A stretch of 64,000 nucleotides of DNA from Oxytricha trifallax. Lineage: Eukaryota > Ciliophora > Spirotrichea > Sporadotrichida > Oxytrichidae. Location of the stretch: the NCBI GenBank assembly GCA_000711775.1, contig ARYC01002499.1:1-64000 (forward strand). Direction: 5' to 3'. A program made the position numbers and the translations under genes. A model generated the notes under the pieces. It was not told the DNA's origin and made no database searches. It saw only the letters and a list, made by a program, of their open reading frames with translations. Shown piece by piece: positions 1 to 9,802 of this stretch; position 1 is the first letter of the stretch, and each line of letters begins with the position of its first letter.

Positions 1-34
1 TGTTATTAAAATAGAAATTAATAATAGAAAATAA

Positions 35-1312
35 ATGGCAAACAAGTGTGTGGGAGACAGAGAGGAGGAGAAAGGTATTAATGAAATTCCTATACAAACC
101 GAAGAAGCTGAAGTCTATTTTTGTGAGCTATGTGAGAGAGATTTTGCTCATAAATCAAGCTGGTACAGACATAAGAAAGAGCATAGAGAAGCCAAGCCCA
201 CTGTATACTTAAAGCATGATAAAATAGATGGAAAGTATGACTGCTTTGAGTGCCATAAGCAATACTCTCATACAAGAGACTTAAAGAAGCATCTACTAAA
301 AGCTCACAAGAAAGATTTAGAAGTTGAGAATCATGAAGTTTAGCTGAAGCTTCTAAACAATAGAAAAGCGAGGGAATATTCTAAGGTCGTAGTACCTGAA
401 TAAGCTAGAGAGTTAGAGTACATTAAGAAGGCACGCAACCAACTGACCTCTGAAATAACAAAAATTATGATCAAGATTCAATACAAGAAAATACCGGTTC
501 TTGCTTAAATTGACCTAGACACTTCTCTTTAAAGCTACCTTATAATAGAAGACTCCTTTGATAAGAAAGTTATCAATGATCATCAATACGCATACAAGGT
601 GTATCCCATCAACTATCTCTTAAGTGAAGATAAATATCAGATGGAGTTTACAAATGAGTATCAAGTACTCACTTAAGCTAAGATTAAAGAGTGTAGTTAC
701 TTAATCAACCTAGATGCTGTTCTTCTTGCCAAGGATCATGTGGCTCTCAGACTCCCACTCTATGAAATGACCCTCAGAGATTTTATTACTGATCAAAGGA
801 ATCATAAGTAGCTTGCTTTGATAGCAACCTAAACCTTACAAGGTATAAAAGAGTTACATAAGTTAGGCTTTGTTCATAGAGATTTGAAGCCTGAGAATAT
901 TATGATAAACTTCTCACCTGTAAGAGTGGCAATTATTGACTTCAACAGAGCATTAAGGGTGGAAGTATCAAGGCTAGGAAGTGTAATGGGAACTCCAGGC
1001 TATTATCCTGAAAGAGAAGACTTGAGTGATGGAGATTATTAATGGGATGTGTGGGCTTTAGCAGCAATAATAATAGAGTGCGATATGCCTCGCAACGATT
1101 ACTACTCTACCAGGTGTGAGAAAGATGCTAAGCAAAGAATCAAGTAATTTATAGACAAAACCAGAGTCTCTCAATCATTAAAATAAATGGCAGAATCAAT
1201 AATATTAAAACCAAACTCTAGATCAGACATAATATTAGAGCAGATAGAGTTGTGGTTAAGTAAGATAAACTTCAGACCACTCCCACATGATCCTAAAGTG
1301 CATTTTGAGTGA
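35..1312 (+). CDS. TBE zinc-finger/protein-kinase (57 kDa-type) protein
   Basis: The frame is open for 425 codons from ATG 35 to TGA 1310-1312 when TAA/TAG are read as Gln; a standard-code reading stops at codon 103. Two C2H2 zinc fingers are visible (C30, C33, H46, H50 and C70, C73, H86, H91). A protein kinase domain follows: the likely VAIK lysine is in YAYKVYP, the catalytic loop HRDLKPEN starts near residue 281, the metal-binding motif is DFN (near 302) rather than DFG, and an activation-segment GTPGYYPE precedes DVWALA. This matches the zinc-finger/kinase gene described for TBE1. The role is unknown but is presumed to be in transposition or germline DNA elimination. This is the only undamaged kinase copy here; those at 31649 and 62017 are broken. 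The start follows a short AT-rich spacer and is shared with the 31649 copy. Confidence 0.9.
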
Positions 1313-1352
1313 TTAAATTAAATAAATTTACTATAAATTTCACATTAAAACC

Positions 1353-1431
1353 TATTAATAACCCCAACCCCTTACAAATTCCCTACAAATCAAAGCACTT
1401 ATAAACCTCATTAAGGGGTTTTGGGGTTTTG
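1353..1431. repeat. TBE terminal inverted repeat (right end)
   Basis: About 79 bp from AACCCCAACCCC to the terminal G4T4G4T4G. The same sequence ends the 28181-33025 element at 32952-33025 and, inverted, begins it at 28181. Confidence 0.85.
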
Positions 1432-1434
1432 AAT

Positions 1435-1982
1435 AGATTTTTATAAATAAACAATATTGATAATCTATCTTTACACAAAAATGAACTTTATCATAAATAT
1501 TATTTAAAAAAAGTAAAAATAAAAACTAAATAGTGATTAATTAATTTTTTATTTTTAAATAGGTTTTTAATAAGATATTTAATTATCATTTATAATGATA
1601 TTCCTAAATATTTATGTATGCCTCTTAACATAGTTAAAAGCTTAAACTTTTATAGTAGTAAACTATTACTTAATATATTCTTACTTTGCTTTTAATTTAA
1701 TTCTACTCTAATATCGTTAAATCGTTTTATATAAGTCTCAATATCAATATGATCATCATTTCAACTGTAAATAAGAAATATTGGTGAAAGGTTGATTATT
1801 TATTGAGAAATTTATTGCAATTTATTTATATTAAAAAATTAAATTATTTAATATAATAAAAATAAATTAGTTATCAGAAGTGTGTCGCAATTCAAATTAA
1901 AATAATTAATATTATAATATATAATTAAAAAATGATTTTTCATAGAAATTTAAATTTTAATATTTGATATATCTTAATAATT
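1435..1982. other. AT-rich spacer, no gene seen
   Basis: Unique AT-rich DNA between the TBE end and a degenerate foldback element. I see no protein-like frame or RNA gene in it. Confidence 0.5.
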
Positions 1983-2527
1983 TTAGCAGGGGTACTTGTC
2001 TCACACCCTCACACTATTATATCGCAAAATAAAAGCAATAATTATTTACCTAACCAAAATTTTGGTTTAGAAATCACAAGTTTATTATTTAAAAATTTCT
2101 AAGGAATCACTCTGGGGAAATAAAACTTTTAAAAGTAATTTATCATAAAATATTAGTAGTATTTTTAATTGCTCTTCAATTGGTTTTTAATAGTTTTTCC
2201 CCATATCAATGAATGAATGATATCGATCATTTTTATCCCTTAGTATCTTTAATTAATTAACTTAAAGATACTCGATATTGAAATTATCAATTATTAAATG
2301 AAATTATTCGAAAGAATTTCACAAAAAATTATTTAAAAGCAATTATAAAAATTGAAGATTATTTGATGAATCGACAGTATTTTCTAAATTATTTTACTCC
2401 AAAGTCATCCCATCAATATTTTTAAATAATAAATTTGCGATTATATTACTCAAACTTGGTTAGTTAAATAATTATTTTACTCTATAAAAATGGGGGGGGG
2501 GTAAGAGACAGCTACCGCTAATAGTGT
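1983..2527. mobile_element. Degenerate foldback element
   Basis: The two flanks are imperfect inverted copies. The left side reads TTAGCAGGGGTACTTGTCTC and then TATATCGCAAAATA and TTACCTAACCAA. The reverse complement of the right side reads TTAGCGGTAGCTGTCTC, then ATAATCGCAAATTTA and AACTAACCAA. A C-run near the left tip and a G10 run at 2492-2501 resemble the G-run tips of the other foldback families. No gene is visible inside. Decay suggests an old insertion. Confidence 0.6.
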
Positions 2528-3274
2528 TTGAATACTTTAAAATAATAATATGAAGAAGATTTAATATATTATTGTAAGAAATTATTTAAATTTAAATTTA
2601 GAATTTTTGATATTTTATATATAAATATAAAAGATTAATATAAAGTATTGAAATAATATTATAATATAAAAAGTTTTTATTTATAGAATAATTTAATAAA
2701 AATAAAAAAATATTATTGATATAAAAACATTTAAATCAATGAATATTTCTATTTATTAATACAGTCAATATATTTGTGTTATTATCAATAATATAATCAT
2801 TATATAATTTTTCTAAAAATTAAAATTAATAAATTAACATTTTTAATTTGATAAATCAAGATATAAAAGATTCTTTTTTTAGGAATAAACTAGAATTAAA
2901 ATATTCGCTTTAAAGTTATGAAATATTTGTTTTTATTTTTAAAAAGAAATCCATAGGATCTAACATGATACAAATATATATTCAATTATAAGCATATTGA
3001 AAAATATAATTTCAAAAATTAAAGAACAACATGATAAAATTAATAATTAAGGTAATAAATACTATTATTCTTTTATTTTATTAAATTGAAAGGTAGATGT
3101 TATATTGTTAGAGTATCTTCACTGTAGTAAAACTTATAAAACATTTTTATGAAGTAAAATACTGATATCTAAATTATAAATTATTACTATAAATATCTTA
3201 TTTATTATCAAAAATAAATATTAGAAAATACCACCAACTTTTATTATCAATCTTATTTAAATTTATTATCTTTT
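2528..3274. other. AT-rich spacer, no gene seen
   Basis: Very AT-rich DNA without an extended protein-like frame. Confidence 0.5.
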
Positions 3275-4347
3275 CAAAATCCTAAAACCACATTAACAGT
3301 TTGATTGATAAAATTTGGGTATATATAGGGGTTTATTGTTTAAATATTAGTAATTAAAGTTAGTGTAACAAATGAGTTTAAAATATTTTAAACAAAAGTA
3401 AGTTTGCAGTTCTCTGATTTTTAGTTTTATAAGTTGATGTTTAATTTTTTCTATTGGTTAATAATTCTCATAGCTTAGCTTAAAAAGGTTGAGTATGTAA
3501 GTTCTCTTTGACCTCCATTTATTTATTTTTATCGGAAATTATTTAATTATTTTTTAGAATCTCATTCACCTTGCAGATAAAGCAATCATTTCTTGGCAGG
3601 CATCTCTCAACTAATATTACTGATAGAGCCTAGATATCCCATTAATTATCTCCATCTCTACAATTTTCTCTCTCTGGGAAATATCCAGGGGTATTGTATA
3701 CATTTCCTTAAGCAGAGGCATGCAATCTTTAAGCTCTGTTGGAATTCATAATAAAAACTCTAAGAGCGTGAAAGTTCATCATGATATTTTCTAGTATTAA
3801 ATATCTCTGAACATATCCATGAATGAAGCTTATCAATACCTTCAAAATTTCCGCGTTATCTGGCCAATTTTATCTTTGGCATCTTTAATGCGATCAAATC
3901 CTTTGTAAGTCATTTCGAATATAGGAAGTCCAAATGCAATAAAATATTTTCGATGTGACATAGCATAAAGTTAGATAATATCCCTGAACTCATTCAACTT
4001 TCCATGTTAATGAACGAAATACTAACTTGCAATTTAAATTTAGAATTTGTCATCAGCAATGAAAAAATGTAAAATATGTATTTTATAGATTTAATAGTCA
4101 TTAGTGATGACTGTCCTACTCTACATTATTCTCAAGAGAGAGAGGCAGCTTTATTATCAAGAATTTATGAAAATAAATAATTTTCTAACATAGTAATCTT
4201 TATCGCCTCAATTTTACCAAGGTTTTATTTATCTTGCAGACAGTAAAATTTTGAAGCATGCTGAAGACAAAAAAAACTGTAGAATAGCAGCTCAGTTCTT
4301 TTACACAAAAACCTGAAGATTTGTTAAACCAAAACTTTGGGGTTTTC
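3275..4347 (-). mobile_element. Relic TBE element with decayed kinase fragment
   Basis: The left tip (TCAAAATCCTAAAACC) is a mutated C4A4 end. The following 1 kb aligns by eye with the left end of the TBE at 60402: GTTTGATTGATAAAA, then TAGGGGTTTATTGTTTAAAT, then TGCAGTTCTCTGA. It continues with the antisense C-terminal half of the zinc-finger/kinase gene (for example 3620-3830 against 60820-61040). Many stops and indels are present, and the transposase and 22 kDa regions are missing. CTTTGGGGTTTTCC at 4336-4348 may be the remnant right tip, which would imply a large internal deletion; that end is uncertain. Confidence 0.75.
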
Positions 4348-4349
4348 CT

Positions 4350-4890
4350 TTGCACCTAAGGTTCCTTTCTCCCCCAGCATTAACCAAGTCAATATGCCAA
4401 ATTATAATATATTTTATTTATTATTTTTATAAGCTTTAAAATTGCCTATTATATGTAGATATTGAAAATATCTCTCTTTAAAAAAATAATAATTAAATTT
4501 TGTTTTTTCCTTTAATTTTTATTTTCTATAGGCCATTTATATTATTGTAGTAGAAGTTTAATTCATTAAGATATGCTTGGTATATTCTGGAAGACTTATA
4601 GATTGCGGATACAAGATAAATAAAGTAAAAAATATAGACAGACCTACAAGTATTTATTTATTAATGTATTTTAATTTATTTTTAAAAAAAATAATATTAA
4701 ATACTTTAATTTGAAAAAATGTTATTCTCGATAACTTAAATAAAATAAAGTATTTATAATATAATTTATCTATTTTGAATTATTTTAACTATTTTTGGAA
4801 AAAATTCGACTTGGGTAATTAAATAAAAATAAATTTTCTTAGATATTAAAATTATGTCATATGTGAAATCCAGAGTGAACAAAAAATGAA
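4350..4890. other. AT-rich spacer, no gene seen
   Basis: Low-complexity AT-rich sequence joining the TBE relic to the GC-elevated block at 4909. Nothing recognisable. Confidence 0.45.
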
Positions 4891-4908
4891 TTTTATAAAG
4901 ATCTGGTT

Positions 4909-5570
4909 ACGAACTCCTGGTAAGTTGGGAATAAAAGCCCGACCATTTGCGGTACCCCGCAGTTCGAAATCATGAAAGCACTTGGCATTAACGAGATAAG
5001 TCCCGGATCTGAGAATCTCCTCAGAATGACGTCAGGCAAGGTATAAGGGGACCACGCTGAAATAAACTTCGACCATTGGCCATATAAGTCTTATTACAAC
5101 TGAGCTGATTTACTCACCTTTCCTTGCATTCTGGAGTTGAGTATATCAAGAATAGGGTGAGACAGACCGCTCGGATCTCAGATTGAACTCTATTTGCTAA
5201 TGAAAATTAAGGAGCGATCAACTTTGCGTAAGAAAACCTCAGCAGAGTATCATAAAGGGGTTCCCCCCTTAGCAAGCCATACATTAAGTCTTTGCTAAGA
5301 AGATGTTTTACCTGAAAAACTACAAGCACTCATTAAGGAAAGCTAATCATGGCAGTGATACAGCAAGGACATACGAAGTAGCGAAAAAGCGCGTGAGACT
5401 TACCCAAGGCAATCGGTGAACGATTACAGTGCGGAAGCTATTCTGTCCAGTATATGTGTTTCACGTTGGATGGATTGAGAAGATGCCCAAAAATTAAAGC
5501 ATGAAACTATCTGGTTTATCTTTCTGCTTGTCTTAAGCCCCAGTATTAATTTCCGTACAGCATTAAATAA
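4909..5570 (+). pseudogene. Protein-like frame with four in-frame TGA codons, unknown function
   Basis: This block is much richer in G+C than its surroundings. One forward frame (first base 4909) has protein-like composition for about 220 codons, with several TAA/TAG (Gln) codons and no frameshift needed. It is broken by TGA at 5101, 5158, 5356 and about 5482. Readable pieces include CGTPQFEIMKALG, DHAEINFDHWPY, SQIELYLLMKIKERS and LPEKLQALIKES. The CGTPQF piece recalls the activation segment of protein kinases, but the other kinase motifs are not visible, so I assign no function. It could be a dead gene, a transposon gene or a cluster of macronuclear-destined segments split by short internal eliminated sequences. 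It lies just upstream of repeat copy C. Confidence 0.5.
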
Positions 5571-5579
5571 TAATAATAA

Positions 5580-6089
5580 AAATGATAGTAGATCTCTCTA
5601 CTTAAGTTGAAATTTCCTTTTTATAATCTTCCTAAATCATCCCAGAAAAAGAAAGATACTCTGAGCTAACTCCAAAACAGTAATAAAGATTTTCTCGCTT
5701 AAACAATAAAATAAATATAATATAGCAACAACTACGGCCATCTATTTTTAATGAGCAATCCATAATGAAACATTTTCCAAAAATATAACTGAAGGAAATA
5801 TTAAAAAAGTTAAAATTAACAAAATATAACAAAATCAAAATAGATTATATACTTATTCAATTAAAAAATTATTATATTAAGTTTATTGTATTTTATTAAA
5901 TTATCCATAACTGATATATAATTATTGATTCAAAGGATTTAATAGAAATATATCTTTATTAATCAACTAATTAATTTTACTATTTTATAGTTATAATATA
6001 AAATATAGATGATGATAAATAATAAAAAATTTTACAATCATAGCAGAGTAATCAAGAGCTAATTTTAATAATCAAATTATAATAAAAAT
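5580..6089. other. AT-rich stretch, possibly diverged part of repeat C
   Basis: Mostly AT-rich. A slightly richer patch at 5620-5770 may correspond to the start of the shared right arm seen at 14090-14260 and 23480-23660, but the match is weak. Confidence 0.35.
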
Positions 6090-6760
6090 ATTTTTAAATA
6101 GGTTTTTTTTAATAAATATTATAAAAATTTTTTTAAATAAAAAATACTTTCGTTTAAATAGAATTCAAAAATACTTAAAAAAAATTATTTTTTTTCATTT
6201 TAATTATGTTTAAGCAGCAACTATTTTAAAAAAACAATTGATAGAATAAATAAGTTTTTTTTTTTATTAAACCAAAATATTTTTAAACCATGATCCAAGA
6301 TAGTAGATTTTTTTTATTAAGAAAGAAATCTGTTGAATATTTGGACTTGATAATAAATATATTTATTATAAAGAATTTTCAAGAAATCTTTTTTATTTTT
6401 ATTATGATTAAGTTATTATATATATTTAAACATGACTTTTTAAGTTTACTAAAGCAAATAAAAGCATCAAAATTTTGTAATTTTATTTAATAATCAATAA
6501 AATAAAATAGTTTTATTTATAGGAGTAAAATTATTATTTAATCTGATATAATAATCTTAAGAATGTTTATAACAATTTTTTATGATGATACTTTTAATTA
6601 ATTATAAAATATATTTAATATAATAAAAATTAATATTTAGGGATATAGGAGTTAAAATTAAATTTAAATATAATAAAATTACAAATAATTTTATTATCTT
6701 TACTCCCAAGGTTTTCTTATTGAATATTCAATATTTATTATAAAAATATGTAAAAAGTGT
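6090..6760. repeat. Repeat copy C: diverged right tail shared with copies A and B
   Basis: Blocks such as ACTTTCGTTTAAATAGAATTC, GAATTTTCAAGAAATCTT, GCATCAAAATTTTGTAAT, TGATGATACTTTTAATTA and AATATTTAGGGAT recur in the same order at about 14270-14800 (copy A) and 23660-24300 (copy B). Copy C is the most diverged of the three and carries no gene. Confidence 0.7.
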
Positions 6761-6915
6761 TACACCAATTATTAAGTATTATTTAATCTCATTTTTTATT
6801 ATAATGTATAATAATTAATAATTTTTTCTTATATCTTATATTAATTTAGAGTATATTTTATATTAATTATTTTTATTTGCATTTAATTATTAAATTTATA
6901 TTTATTATAATATTA

Positions 6916-7321
6916 TAGGAATACATTCAAAATTGGAAAATTAATTATTAATTTATTTATAATTCAAAATAGTGGCAGTTGAAGTTGGCGAATTTACGCG
7001 ATCTTGAGCTCATTCGATTGAAAATCTAAAATTAGCTGGACTTTACTATTGGCGGTACTATTTTATCGCATCCCTGGAGCGAGTTAACTCGACTTTAATT
7101 AAATTCTTCATAATTCATTTAATTATACCCTCACATTAAACTCAAGTTATCTCGCTCGAGGGATGCAATAAAATAGTACCGCCAGTAGTATAGTCCAGCT
7201 AATTTTGAATTTTCAATCGAATGAGCTCAAGATCGCGTAAATTTGCCAACTTTAACTGCCACTATTTTGAATTATAATAAATAAATTAATAATTAATTTT
7301 ACAATTCCGAATGTAATCCTG
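6916..7321. mobile_element. Foldback/MITE element M1 (TAGGAATACATT family)
   Basis: A nearly perfect palindrome of about 406 bp. The tips are TAGGAATACATT on the left and the inverse of CAGGATTACATT on the right. Inside each arm is TAGTGGCAGTTGAAGTTGG, then CGATCTTGAGCTCATTCGAT, then GGCGGTACTATTTTATCGCA. The left flank is TA, which would be a mariner-type TA target; the right flank is mutated. There is no coding capacity. The arms match those of element M4 at 43937. Confidence 0.85.
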
Positions 7322-7592
7322 CAATAATAATGTAACTAGTCAATCTCTGCAAAAAGTTTTTAATGTATCTTATTGATTATAAAATCTATCTAGAATATTT
7401 TAATAGCAATTATATTATTTATTCAATTCTCTTCCATGTCTCAATTTCCATAATTTTTAATTAATATTAGGTATGCTAAAATTAATTTTTATTTAATTAT
7501 TTAAATATCTTATAGAAATTATTTTTATATTTTTTATGAAGGTAATTATAACATTTCAATAACTTACCAATTAAACATATACAATATTTTTA

Positions 7593-7889
7593 TAGGAATA
7601 CATTTGATTTGGGAAAATAGTTAATAATTAATTATCAATCATTTAAATTCATAAAAGTTAACTTTCAGGGAGACCTACGTATTTTGTGCATGTTTGAAAG
7701 GGAATTAAAAAATCAGATATATTTTAATATTGTGTGGTGGTACCACCCTCTCGTATTCCTGGAGCGAGTCCAGCTGATTTTTGAATTCCCTTTCATACAA
7801 GTACAAATTACGTAGGATTCCTGAAAGTTAACTTTCACGAATTTAAATGATTGATAATTAATTATTTTCCCAAATCAAATGTATTCCTA
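7593..7889. mobile_element. Foldback/MITE element M2 (TAGGAATACATT family)
   Basis: A 297-bp palindrome starting TAGGAATACATTTGATTTGG and ending in its inverse, flanked by TA on both sides (7591-7592 and 7890-7891). The arms contain AAAGTTAACTTTC and CATGTTTGAAAGGGAATT. The centre keeps the family core GGTGGTACC and TCCTGGAGCGAGTCCAGCTG. It is noncoding and was probably mobilised in trans by a TA-targeting transposase. Confidence 0.88.
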
Positions 7890-7899
7890 TAATTTTTCG

Positions 7900-8764
7900 T
7901 ATTAATATAATAATATGATTATGATATAATTATTATTTTAAAATCAATTAGATTTATTATTCTATTAATTTCATTTTTATCATTAAACAATTTAATTTTT
8001 TTAATTAATATTAAATCGATAATGGAATCATTTATAAAAAATATAAATATAAAGCACCTTTTGATGATTAACATTAAAATCAATTAAATTTTTATAAATT
8101 ATATTTAAGATATCAAATCAATTATTGAAGGAAAAATATAAATAATATAATTTTAATAAAAAATATTTGATGAAAAATTAAAATATTATAATAAAATAAG
8201 AATTTTTCTTCTCCTAAAATTTTAGAAATTATATTTAAATTATTTTTATTTATATTATAAAATAAGTTCACTATATCATTATTAGGGTGTTACTGTTCTT
8301 TTCGCCATTAACTTTATGATCTCCACCGTAATTAACAGCAACCTTGTGTTTAATTTGTAATAAAATTTCAATCTACTTTAATAAAAAAAATATTATAAAT
8401 ATAATTAAAGATTATAATTATTTTAAAGTAATTATTTGGGTAGATTAAATTTGATTAAATTTAATCAGTTTTGAAAATTCATTTTTTATATAAACTTTAT
8501 TTAACTTCTAAATTTAGTTTTTTATTATAGGAATACAATTGGTTTGTAAAATAAAAAATAATTTAAAAAAAGAGTTAATTCACGTTAATGCTTCAATTTT
8601 TTATTTAAAATAATTAATTTATCATTTTAGTTTTTAATAATAACTATAATGATCATTTTAAATCTCAACAAATAGTATAAATTGTAAACATACAGTTTTT
8701 AGAATTAGTTTTTCTTTGAATTGTACAAAATATGTTATGAAAGTGATTATAGTGAATATTATTA
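7900..8764. other. AT-rich spacer with a possible solo MITE tip
   Basis: AT-rich DNA. At 8528-8545 TATAGGAATACAATTGG resembles a single tip of the M family without a partner. No gene seen. Confidence 0.4.
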
Positions 8765-8800
8765 GCTAACTATTGTTATGGTGAGAAAAGATATTCATTT

Positions 8801-9669
8801 TCATTTTTTAATTTCAATGACTTGATCATTTTGCAAGTTTGCATAAAGCAGAGAGGAGAAAAAGGTCTCGGTTATAGCGTTGTATTCTTTGGCAATCCAA
8901 AGATTCGCAAATCGAGAGAGGTCAGATTATTCTTAAAAGATCAATTTTTTTCGCGATACAAAATTGCCTTTACTCTCTAGAATTTAATTTCTGCAAAATT
9001 TTATATAATTGAACATTAACGAATAATAATGTTTACTGCCAATATAAAGTATATATAGTTCCCTTTAATAGTTTAAAATAACAACTGTCCTTCTGATGAA
9101 ATTAACTGCACAAGAAATAAAATATTGATATTTTATAGCACAGGCGAAGTAGTATGTAAAATTTGTGATGAGAATTGTAAACTGTTGTGATCAACTTCAT
9201 TGAATGGAATAGCCAATAGAGAGTAAATATTTTATGTAATAATTTTTTAAACAGTAAAATTACTTATAAAACAATTCACAATAAATTTATTTTGCATATT
9301 TATTTTCTTCACTCATTCTGCAATCTTTTAATCACCTTGTTCAAGATGACGCTGGCTGAGACTTTGACTGCTGATAGAAGAATACATAGTACCTTGAAGA
9401 GTGTTTTTACGGGATAGGATTCTTGCTGCTTTCATGGCACTGAGCGTGCAATCAATTTTATATTTTATATACTCTTGAACGCCTTCTGCTGGTGCAGCTT
9501 TTATTGAGATAATATAACTCCTTTTCCAGCTCATTTTAATTATTATTATTAGCTCAAAATTTTACTTTACATAAAATGGCTATTATTTTGGTTCCAAGTA
9601 AAAGTGCTCTTGCACAAGCACAAACTCTTGCTTCTCTTCATCATCAATTTTTAAAATTCTTATTTTCAT
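8801..9669 (-). pseudogene. Intron-containing gene of unknown function, copy A (probably decayed)
   Basis: From ATG 9667-9669 the first frame gives 118 residues (MKIRILKIDDEEKQEF...) to TGA 9313-9315. The same frame stays open beyond the TGA with protein-like text (NEVDHNSLQFSSQILHTTS; then TIKGNYIYFILA, hydrophobic). An intron-like GTAAAC...TTTTGCAG follows at 8991-9036 (46 nt). The last exon, in a frame shifted by an indel, reads SDLSRFANLWIAKEYN and ends at TGA 8801-8803. Copy B keeps the same order, an aligned 47-nt intron and many conservative changes, so this was a real gene. I do not recognise the family. Damage: the TGA at 9313 (unless it lies in a further intron) and one frameshift after the intron. 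It may be transposon-borne or a host gene fragment. Confidence 0.6.
8991..9036 (-). other. Predicted spliceosomal intron in copy A gene
   Basis: Minus-strand GTAAAC...TTTTGCAG, 46 nt. The aligned copy B segment (21195-21241) has GTAAGC...TTTTGCAG, 47 nt. In copy B removing the intron joins the two protein-like frames exactly. Confidence 0.55.
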
Positions 9670-9783
9670 GTACATAAATACTTGAAATAATTTATATTAG
9701 ATTATAATTTGATTTAAATTTAAATTTAATATTATTAATATATGAAATTGAATCTTAAACTTCCATTATATAATATAGTCTTA

Positions 9784-9802
9784 TTAATTTTTATATTATT
9801 AA
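9784..9802. repeat. Left target-site duplication (19 bp) of retroelement-like copy 1
   Basis: TTAATTTTTATATTATTAA here matches 11429-11447 with one difference. The empty paralogous site near 21990-22010 has the sequence once. Confidence 0.85.

Larger units (their letters stand above)
1..1431 (+). mobile_element. TBE transposon, right-hand part (left part outside window)
   Basis: The right terminus ends at 1431 with GGGGTTTTGGGGTTTTG, the inverted C4A4 telomere-like end that is the signature of Oxytricha TBE elements. It is followed by AAT (1432-1434), which fits the 3-bp ANT target of TBEs. The subterminal 80 bp matches both ends of the complete element at 28181-33025. Only the zinc-finger/kinase gene lies in the window. 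The transposase and 22 kDa genes would lie to the left. Confidence 0.93.

Noticed and set aside
4895..5580. Considered as rRNA, because of its GC content within AT-rich DNA
   Set aside because: No small- or large-subunit rRNA landmark could be recognised, whereas one frame is protein-like throughout.
5632..5838. Minus-strand 68-codon frame
   Set aside because: Phe/Ile/Tyr-rich AT-driven text without counterpart in the related repeat copies.
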